In this document: in pieces, positions 19,601 through 24,927 of the stretch
Position numbering within the stretch: position 1 is the first letter of the stretch
Layout of the letters: the number at the start of each line of letters is the position of its first letter
Assembly: GCA_946549155.1 (NCBI GenBank)
Contig: CAMNQN010000011.1
Location: forward strand, 1 to 24,927
DNA length: 24,927 bases
Source: an uncultured Lachnospiraceae bacterium
GTDB taxonomy: Bacteria > Bacillota > Clostridia > Lachnospirales > Lachnospiraceae
Direction of reading: 5' to 3'
The notes under the pieces: generated by a model
Database searches by the model: none
Told to the model about the DNA's origin: nothing
The model's input: the letters and a program-made list of their open reading frames with translations, nothing else
Position numbers and translations under genes: made by a program

Positions 19601-20572
19601 ATGAAAAAAGAAGAAATTATGAAGACTGTGAGTGGCACCTTTACTAAGGTGAGCTTCCAGATGAAAAAACACAGCCCGGAAATTCTTATTGTAGCTGGCG
19701 TTATTGGTACCGTGACAAGCGCAGTCATTGCTTGTAAGGCTACTACCAAAGTTGGAAAGATTGTTGAAGAAACCAAGAGCGATGTAGAGGAAATTCACAA
19801 TGCAGTCGAGAAGGGTGTAACCAATGCCGGTGAAAAATATACCGCGGATGATTCTAAAAAGGATCTGACAATTGTATATGCTCAAACTGGTGTTAAGCTC
19901 GTAAAGCTCTATGCGCCATCTGTCATGCTTGGGGCTCTTTCCCTTACAAGCATTGTAGCATCCAACAATATTCTTCGTAAGAGGAACGTAGCACTTGCAG
20001 CGGCCTATGCGACGGTCGATAAAGGATTTAAGGATTATCGCAGTCGTGTCATTGAACGTTTTGGCGCAGAAGTTGATCGTGAGCTGAAAAACAACGTCAA
20101 AGCAAAGAAGGTTGATGTAATTGAAAAAGACCCAGAGACCGGAAAAGACAAGAAGGTCAAGAAACAGCAGTTTGTAGTGAGTCCGTCTGATATCAGCGGA
20201 TACGCACGTTTCTTTGAACAGTACACAATGGACGAGGAAGGTAATACCATTTTGAACCGTAACTGGGAGAGCAATAATGAGTATAATCTTATGTTCCTCA
20301 AGGCGCAGGAACGATATGCCAATGATTTGTTGAAATCCAAGAAACGCTTGTTTCTGAATGAAGTGTATGAAATGCTCGGACTTCCGCCTACAAAGGCTGG
20401 ACAGATCGTTGGTTGGGTATATGATCCGGAGAATCCCTCTGGCGATAACTATGTGGATTTTGGACTGTATGCAGACAATCTTACATATTCCGATTTTGTC
20501 AATGGACATGAACCGGCAATTCTTTTGGATTTCAATGTTGACGGTAATATCTGGGATAAGATGCCTGCGTAA
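19601..20572 (+). CDS. DUF6353-type membrane protein, copy 3 (long form)
   Basis: The protein has 323 residues, about 70 longer than the other copies. Membrane segments lie at about 26-46 (EILIVAGVIGTVTSAVIACK) and 105-125 (LYAPSVMLGALSLTSIVAS). The loop between them is longer and charged (EEIHNAVEKGVTNAGEKYTADD). RKRNVALAAAYATVDKGFKDYR follows, then a KKVDVIEKDPETGKDKKVKKQQ insert, and the motif FLNEVYEMLGLPPTKAGQIVGWVYDPENP. It ends HEPAILLDFNVDGNIWDKMPA. It is more distant from copies 1 and 2 than they are from each other. GAAAAGGAGAATGACTAACT precedes the start. Confidence 0.8.
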   Translation: MKKEEIMKTVSGTFTKVSFQMKKHSPEILIVAGVIGTVTSAVIACKATTKVGKIVEETKSDVEEIHNAVEKGVTNAGEKYTADDSKKDLTIVYAQTGVKLVKLYAPSVMLGALSLTSIVASNNILRKRNVALAAAYATVDKGFKDYRSRVIERFGAEVDRELKNNVKAKKVDVIEKDPETGKDKKVKKQQFVVSPSDISGYARFFEQYTMDEEGNTILNRNWESNNEYNLMFLKAQERYANDLLKSKKRLFLNEVYEMLGLPPTKAGQIVGWVYDPENPSGDNYVDFGLYADNLTYSDFVNGHEPAILLDFNVDGNIWDKMPA

Positions 20573-20587
20573 GAACAAAGAAATAAG

Positions 20588-20627
20588 GCTGCCCTTTGAT
20601 TTTTAAGTCTTAGGGTAGCTTTATATT
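20588..20627 (+). terminator. Hairpin terminator after the DUF6353 operon
   Basis: GCTGCCCT (20588-20595) pairs with AGGGTAGC (20612-20619) with one G-U pair, loop of 16, then TTTATATTT. The T-tract is imperfect, so partial readthrough into the next operon is plausible. No promoter-like repeat follows it. Confidence 0.65.
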
Positions 20628-20640
20628 TAGGAGGATTTCA

Positions 20641-21198
20641 ATGTACAAATTATTGCGAATGTTAATCTTCCTCGCTCTTTGTGTCTATATTCTATTTTCA
20701 GTCTGCGTTGTTGGTAGTGCAGATGGGAAAGAAGATAAACAAGCAACTGTAAAATCTGAAATTGTGGAACCTATTACGATTGTTTCATATACACCGGAGG
20801 AATCAGCGCCGACAGTTGTGGTTAAAGAGTCAGAGAAGGAAGAATCTACAGTGCCTGAAGAAGACATAGAACTGATTGCTTTGGTCACTATGGCAGAGGC
20901 GGAAGGAGAATGTGAAGAAGGAAAACGGCTGGTAATTGATACGATTCTCAATCGTGTAGATTCAGAACATTTCCCAGATACGGTACATGATGTAATCTAT
21001 CAGCCGAATCAGTTTTCTTCTATGTGGAACGGCAGAGTGGATCGTTGCGAAGTAAGAGAGGATATTTGCCAGCTGGTACGTGAAGAGCTTATATCAAGAA
21101 TGAATTATGAGGTAATGTTTTTTACAGCCGGTGAATATAGCGTATACGGAGTTCCTATGTTTCAGGTCGAACATCATTATTTTTCAAGTTACGATTGA
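20641..21198 (+). CDS. Membrane-anchored SleB/CwlJ-type cell-wall hydrolase
   Basis: The protein has 185 residues. The N-terminal hydrophobic segment (about 4-24, LLRMLIFLALCVYILFSVCVV) is a signal anchor or signal peptide. A charged linker with repeated glutamate and serine follows, then the Hydrolase_2 (SleB) domain from about 78. The domain reads LIALVTMAEAEGECEEGKRLVIDTILNRVDSEHFPDTVHDVIYQPNQFSS, with the probable catalytic glutamate in MAEAEGE, and ends HYFSSYD. Related enzymes cleave peptidoglycan as lytic transglycosylases. In a phage setting it could aid lysis or envelope passage, but no holin is identified next to it. TTAGGAGGATTTCA precedes ATG 20641. Confidence 0.85.
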   Translation: MYKLLRMLIFLALCVYILFSVCVVGSADGKEDKQATVKSEIVEPITIVSYTPEESAPTVVVKESEKEESTVPEEDIELIALVTMAEAEGECEEGKRLVIDTILNRVDSEHFPDTVHDVIYQPNQFSSMWNGRVDRCEVREDICQLVREELISRMNYEVMFFTAGEYSVYGVPMFQVEHHYFSSYD

Positions 21199-21212
21199 AA
21201 GGAGTTGTCATT

Positions 21213-21314
21213 ATGAATAGCATTTTAGCATTTGTATCTTATACATTGGCGGCGATGGCTGGTATCTGTTTTGTTGGTGGTATCGCTGTGTTATCCGGTG
21301 GAAAGGAGAATTGA
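21213..21314 (+). CDS. 33-residue membrane peptide
   Basis: MNSILAFVSYTLAAMAGICF then VGGIAVLSGGKEN: almost entirely one membrane helix. GAAAGGAG precedes ATG 21213 at good distance, and its last codons (GGA AAG GAG AAT) are the SD of the next gene, which supports real translation. It lies directly after the cell-wall hydrolase gene. A small holin-like role is possible but not supported by any motif. Confidence 0.62.
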   Translation: MNSILAFVSYTLAAMAGICFVGGIAVLSGGKEN

Positions 21315-21318
21315 TTTC

Positions 21319-21489
21319 ATGGAAGGAATTGGAAACCTTATCTCAATGCTCGATTACGTACTGGATACAAAAAGAAAAAGACATATCACGGGAGGCATTC
21401 TTTTAAGTGTTTCCCTTCTTTTTGGTGGGTTGGCGCTCACGGTTATGACAATAAAAAACGAGGAGGACGAAGGTGAATATGAACAATAA
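21319..21489 (+). CDS. Single-pass membrane protein
   Basis: The protein has 56 residues: MEGIGNLISMLDYVLDTKRKRH, membrane segment about 24-43 (ITGGILLSVSLLFGGLALTVM), acidic tail. Unknown. ATG 21319 follows GGAAAGGAGAATTGATTTC; an in-frame upstream ATG at 21232 lies inside the previous gene. The 3' end overlaps the next gene by 11 bases. Confidence 0.68.
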   Translation: MEGIGNLISMLDYVLDTKRKRHITGGILLSVSLLFGGLALTVMTIKNEEDEGEYEQ

Positions 21490-22093
21490 AGTAATACCTT
21501 TTCTTACGTTTGTTCTTGGTGCGGCAGCCGGTTCGTTTGTGACTTGGCATTATCTCAAAGATGTCTACGAACAGATTGCTCAGGAAGAAATTGATTCTGT
21601 AAAAGAAGTGTTCTTAAAACGCGAAAGAGAACTTTCTGAGGACGAGGAACCGAAAAGAAAGATTGCTGCCTGCTATGAAAATGGCGAGAGCAAAGCAGTT
21701 GTTGATAAAAAGGAAATCGCAAAATATGCGGAAAGAATACAGAAAGAGGGCTATACAAATTATTCGGATGTGGCTTCCGAAAAAAAGGAGACGAAAAAGG
21801 CGGAGAGTAAGCCTTATGTGATTTCTCCTGAAGAATTTGGGGAGTTTGAGGAATATGAAAAAGTCAGTCTGACTTATTACAGCAACAATATTCTGGCAGA
21901 TGAGAATGATGAAGTGATAGAGGATGTGGAGGAAACTATCGGGGTTGATTCCCTGACCCACTTTGGAGAATATGAGGATGATTCGGTATTTGTCAGAAAT
22001 GACTCCCGTAAATGCGACTATGAAATTCTTCTGGATCAGAGATCTTATGCCGAGGTTGTTAAGCAGATGCCACATCGAGTGGAGGAAGAATGA
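21479..22093 (+). CDS. Membrane-anchored acidic protein, phage type
   Basis: The protein has 204 residues. The N-terminal membrane segment is at about 5-24 (VIPFLTFVLGAAAGSFVTW), followed by a long, mostly acidic soluble region with helices (EEIDSVKEVFLKRERELSEDEEPKRK) and a C-terminal block YVISPEEFGEFEEYEKVSLTYYSNNILADENDEVI. The latter form is known to me from phage proteins of unknown function. ATG 21479 is chosen, with GAGGACGAAGG as SD inside the previous gene; GTG 21473 is an alternative. Its stop overlaps the next start as ATGA. Confidence 0.75.
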   Translation: MNNKVIPFLTFVLGAAAGSFVTWHYLKDVYEQIAQEEIDSVKEVFLKRERELSEDEEPKRKIAACYENGESKAVVDKKEIAKYAERIQKEGYTNYSDVASEKKETKKAESKPYVISPEEFGEFEEYEKVSLTYYSNNILADENDEVIEDVEETIGVDSLTHFGEYEDDSVFVRNDSRKCDYEILLDQRSYAEVVKQMPHRVEEE

Positions 22094-22638
22094 CGAAGGA
22101 CGAGCTGAATAATGCGTATTTTGAATGGATGTACCAGCTTGTATGTAATGAACAGTATTCTAAGAGACTGTCCTATCGGAAACTTTTATATTTGCTCCAT
22201 GATACGGAATTTACTTATACAATTCCGATGGATGGAAACAGAGCAGAAGATGGGACAGATCTCAGATACCGATTCGGATATGAAAACGCATACGAAGGTC
22301 CCGTGATTGCAGCTTATTTAGATGACCGCCCTTGCAGTGTTTTAGAGATGATGATTGCCCTTGCGATACGTTGCGAGGAACATATTATGGATGATCCGGA
22401 TATTGGTAATCGGACAGGACAGTGGTTCTGGAACATGATTGTTAATCTCGGACTTGGGTCTATGAACGATACAAAGTTTAATAAAATTCATGCAAAAGAG
22501 ATCATTCAGAAGTTTATGGACCGAGAGTACAGACGGAACGGCGAGGGCGGTTTATTTACTGTAAAACATTGTCGGACGGATCTTAGGTCTGTTGAAATCT
22601 GGTATCAAATGTGCTGGTATCTGGATGAGAATCTATAG
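22090..22638 (+). CDS. Conserved phage protein of unknown function
   Basis: The protein has 182 residues and is soluble. Recognisable phage-type blocks are SYRKLLYLLHDTEFTYTIPMDGNRAEDGTDLRYRFGYE, CSVLEMMIALAIRCEEHIMDDP and NRTGQWFWNMIVNLGLGSMND. I know similar proteins from siphophage early regions, with no assigned activity. The start overlaps the previous stop (ATGA), so translation is coupled. The next gene begins eight bases downstream. Confidence 0.8.
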   Translation: MTKDELNNAYFEWMYQLVCNEQYSKRLSYRKLLYLLHDTEFTYTIPMDGNRAEDGTDLRYRFGYENAYEGPVIAAYLDDRPCSVLEMMIALAIRCEEHIMDDPDIGNRTGQWFWNMIVNLGLGSMNDTKFNKIHAKEIIQKFMDREYRRNGEGGLFTVKHCRTDLRSVEIWYQMCWYLDENL

Positions 22639-22646
22639 GAGGACGT

Positions 22647-22859
22647 ATGGTACACACAGATGTTTATAACTGGTTTGCTTTATATTTTCCCAATTATGCT
22701 GGCGAAAACGTAGACAAGTGGTTTCCGAACGGAAAGAACAGCATACGGGTAAGGCAGACCAATGGGCAGGAATTTATATTTACTTACAATAGTCAGAAAG
22801 ATTGGAGATTTGAAACTATCAACAGTTTTCTGAGCAGCGCGAAAGGAGGAAAGCACTGA
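22647..22859 (+). CDS. Small phage protein of unknown function
   Basis: The protein has 70 residues with YNWFALYFPNYAGENVDKWFPNGKNSIRVRQTNGQEFIFTYNSQKDWRFET, a compact beta-rich layout often seen beside the preceding family in phages. GGAGGACGT precedes ATG 22647. The end of the gene (AAAGGAGGAAAGCAC) supplies the SD of the next. Confidence 0.75.
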   Translation: MVHTDVYNWFALYFPNYAGENVDKWFPNGKNSIRVRQTNGQEFIFTYNSQKDWRFETINSFLSSAKGGKH

Positions 22860-22860
22860 T

Positions 22861-23094
22861 ATGAGCGAGATGATGAATTATATTTTTGGAAGCATGAGTC
22901 GATCCGAGAGTGCGATTAAGAATATGAACAAAGCTCTCCGCAATCAGGCAAAGTTTAATAAGAAGGTGGCGATATTTGTGTTGGTTATGACGGCCTATAC
23001 GGTTCTGTCAGAAATTGATCGCCGCGAGCAGGAAAAAGAGATAAAAAGGCTGAACAATGAGATTAAGGAACTGAAGCGCTCGGAAGGAGAGTAA
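22861..23094 (+). CDS. Membrane protein with C-terminal coiled coil
   Basis: The protein has 77 residues: a helical N-terminus rich in N, K and S (MSRSESAIKNMNKALRNQAKFNKK), a membrane segment at about 36-51 (VAIFVLVMTAYTVLSEI), then a charged coiled coil (RREQEKEIKRLNNEIKELKRSEGE). No known family. ATG 22861 follows AAAGGAGGAAAGCACTGAT. It lies eight bases before the primase-helicase gene. Confidence 0.72.
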   Translation: MSEMMNYIFGSMSRSESAIKNMNKALRNQAKFNKKVAIFVLVMTAYTVLSEIDRREQEKEIKRLNNEIKELKRSEGE

Positions 23095-23102
23095 ACAATG
23101 CG

Positions 23103-24927
23103 ATGATCGACTTTATGGTGATTTCAACACGTAGTACGAAGCGTGGTGTAATAGAAATCTATCCAAAGTTCATTATTAAAAAAAGCTCCGATCTGATGAT
23201 TCGAGGTGGTGACTTCTATGCTATCTGGATTGAGGAACGTGGTTTATGGTCTACAGACGAGCAGGATGCTTTGCAGCTGATCGACCGCGAACTGGATAGA
23301 TATGCGAAGGAAAACCGCCAGCGCTTTGACTCTGATATTAAAGTTCTGCACATGTGGGATGCAGAGTCTGGGATGATTGATTCCTGGCATAAATATTGTC
23401 AGAAGCAGATGAGAGATTCTTTTCATACGCTGGATGACAAACTTATATTTTCCAATACGAAGACCGATAAGAAAGACTACGCCAGTAAAAAACTGAATTA
23501 TCCGCTTGAAGCTGGCGATTTGTCTGCCTATGACAAATTGATGTCCACTTTATATTCCGAAGAAGAACGGCACAAAATTGAATGGGCAATCGGATCTATT
23601 GTATCTGGAGAATCACAGAAACTGCAAAAGTTCATGGTTCTTTACGGCGCTGCTGGAACTGGTAAGTCTACGGTGCTCAACATCATTCAGCAACTTTTTG
23701 ATGGATATTACTCCGTATTTGATGCGAAAGCTCTTGGTTCATCTAGCAATTCTTTTGCATTAGAAGCATTTAAGAGCAATCCGCTGGTTGCAATCCAGCA
23801 TGACGGAGATTTATCCAGAATTGAGGATAACACGAGGCTGAATAGCCTGGTTTCACACGAATTGATGACGGTGAATGAGAAATTCAAATCAACTTATTCC
23901 AATCGTTTCAAATGTTTCCTTTTCATGGGTACAAATAAGCCGGTAAAAATTACGGACGCCAAATCGGGCCTGATACGAAGGCTGATAGACGTGTCTCCTT
24001 CCGGTAATAAATTGAATCCGCGGGAATATAAAGCGACAGTGAAGCAGGTTGGATTTGAATTGGGCGCAATTGCGTATCATTGTCAGGAAGTATATTTGGA
24101 TAATCCGGGTATGTATGACGATTATATTCCGCTCACGATGCTTGGAGCATCTAACGACTTCTACAACTTTATTATCGATTCGTACCATGTGTTTAAGAAG
24201 GAGGACGGGACAACTTTAAAGGCTGCGTGGGAAATGTATAAGACCTATTGTGACGAGGCAAAGGTTTCTTTTCCGTTTTCGCAGCGTGTATTCAAAGAAG
24301 AATTACGAAACTATTTCCGGGATTTTCAAGAAAGATTTAATCTTGATGACGGTTCGAGAGTCCGTAGTTATTATAGCGGGTTCCGTACTGAAAAATTTGA
24401 GGACAGAGCAGTTGATGCGCAGGAAGAAAAGCATACGAAAAATACCTGGCTTGAATTTGGAAGTACAATGTCTATATTTGACCAGATGTGTGCAGACTGT
24501 TTTGCGCAATACGCTACGGCGAAAGAAACGCCAGCTAAGAAATGGGACAAGGTAAAAACGAAACTGTCAAGTCTTGATACATCGAGAATTCATTATGTGA
24601 AGGTTCCAGAAAATCATATTGTGATTGATTTCGATATTCCTGATGAAAACGGAAACAAATCATTCGAGAGGAATGTCGAAGAAGCCAGTAAATGGCCGCC
24701 TACATACGCTGAACTTAGCAAAAGCGGTTGCGGGGTTCATCTCCATTATATTTACACAGGAGATCCCGCGCAGCTGAGCCGTGTATATGGCGACTATATT
24801 GAAGTTAAGGTGTTCACAGGCAAGAGTTCACTACGGCGCAAATTGTCTAAATGTAACGACTTGCCTATCGCGACAATTAGCTCTGGTTTACCACTGAAAG
24901 GAGAAAATAAAATGGTAAATTTTGAAG
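23103..24927 (+). CDS. Phage/plasmid-type primase-helicase: SF3 helicase with AEP-primase-like C-terminus (partial)
   Basis: The frame is open from ATG 23103 to the window edge (608 codons) and continues beyond. An N-terminal region of about 130 residues precedes a D5/SF3 helicase: Walker A GAAGTGKS (182-189, Lys188), a Walker B-like segment LVAIQHDGD (about 228-236), and motif C FMGTNKP (274-280). Further on, VIDFDIPD (Asp509 and Asp511) and SGCGVHLHY (Ser541, His546) look like the hDhD and sxH motifs of archaeo-eukaryotic primases, so the primase appears to follow the helicase. It probably unwinds and primes element DNA. The SD GGAAGGAGA is better spaced for an ATG at 23098 that opens a two-codon ORF (ATG CGA TGA) overlapping the real start. 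Confidence 0.85.
   Translation, partial: MIDFMVISTRSTKRGVIEIYPKFIIKKSSDLMIRGGDFYAIWIEERGLWSTDEQDALQLIDRELDRYAKENRQRFDSDIKVLHMWDAESGMIDSWHKYCQKQMRDSFHTLDDKLIFSNTKTDKKDYASKKLNYPLEAGDLSAYDKLMSTLYSEEERHKIEWAIGSIVSGESQKLQKFMVLYGAAGTGKSTVLNIIQQLFDGYYSVFDAKALGSSSNSFALEAFKSNPLVAIQHDGDLSRIEDNTRLNSLVSHELMTVNEKFKSTYSNRFKCFLFMGTNKPVKITDAKSGLIRRLIDVSPSGNKLNPREYKATVKQVGFELGAIAYHCQEVYLDNPGMYDDYIPLTMLGASNDFYNFIIDSYHVFKKEDGTTLKAAWEMYKTYCDEAKVSFPFSQRVFKEELRNYFRDFQERFNLDDGSRVRSYYSGFRTEKFEDRAVDAQEEKHTKNTWLEFGSTMSIFDQMCADCFAQYATAKETPAKKWDKVKTKLSSLDTSRIHYVKVPENHIVIDFDIPDENGNKSFERNVEEASKWPPTYAELSKSGCGVHLHYIYTGDPAQLSRVYGDYIEVKVFTGKSSLRRKLSKCNDLPIATISSGLPLKGENKMVNFE

Noticed and set aside
9805..24927. DGR template repeat, reverse transcriptase or Avd gene within the window
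   Set aside because: I searched the visible sequence for a third copy of the constant codons and for RT motifs (such as xxDD) in any open frame and saw none; they must lie outside the window if present.
9805..24927. CRISPR array or insertion sequence
   Set aside because: The only repeats are the spaced 29-bp motif, which has no regular spacers, and the two variable repeats; no transposase or terminal inverted repeats are visible.

Overview
The window joins two kinds of DNA. Positions 1 to about 9.73 kb are GC-rich host chromosome. Gene content and protein sequences suggest a Lachnospiraceae-type Clostridia: metallo-beta-lactamase hydrolase, YbaK/EbsC deacylase, NfeD plus SPFH pair, argF, birA, a DUF6145-like protein, dusB, greA, lysS. 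From about 9.73 kb to the right edge the DNA is visibly AT-richer. It carries more than 25 small plus-strand genes typical of phages or phage-like integrative elements, and no integrase or structural gene lies inside the window.

The junction falls inside the 3' end of lysS. The last ~20 codons change to AT-rich codon choice while keeping the protein motif, which suggests the element integrated in lysS and supplies a replacement gene end. Just downstream are TGACACCA repeats that look like integrase arm sites, and a strong terminator.

From 10.0 to 18.1 kb the element is built as short cassettes of promoter-like motif, strong SD, small ORF and terminator. A 29-bp intergenic motif (TTCGCAAAA followed by TTnACAAnnnCTnTTATGGA) occurs nine times, once directly in front of a tRNA-like RNA. 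Three cassettes end with the stop codon inside the terminator loop.

The most informative locus is 15.7-17.2 kb. Two paralogous DUF6273-like genes carry the signature of variable repeats of a diversity-generating retroelement (DGR). Over 81 aligned bases all 14 differences fall at the first two positions of ten codons ending in C or T. A conserved GGGGC/GCCCC hairpin lies exactly 28 nt after each repeat. The reverse transcriptase and template repeat are not in the window. The second target gene overlaps (TAATG) a DUF6353-type membrane protein gene, one of three DUF6353 paralogues here.

From 18.4 kb on, genes form longer operons: small phage proteins, DUF3310, DUF6353, a membrane-anchored SleB-like cell-wall hydrolase, several single-pass membrane proteins, and finally a large protein with an SF3 helicase domain followed by AEP-primase-like motifs, cut by the window edge. 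The many membrane proteins beside diversified ligand-binding-type proteins suggest an envelope-directed function, which is inference.
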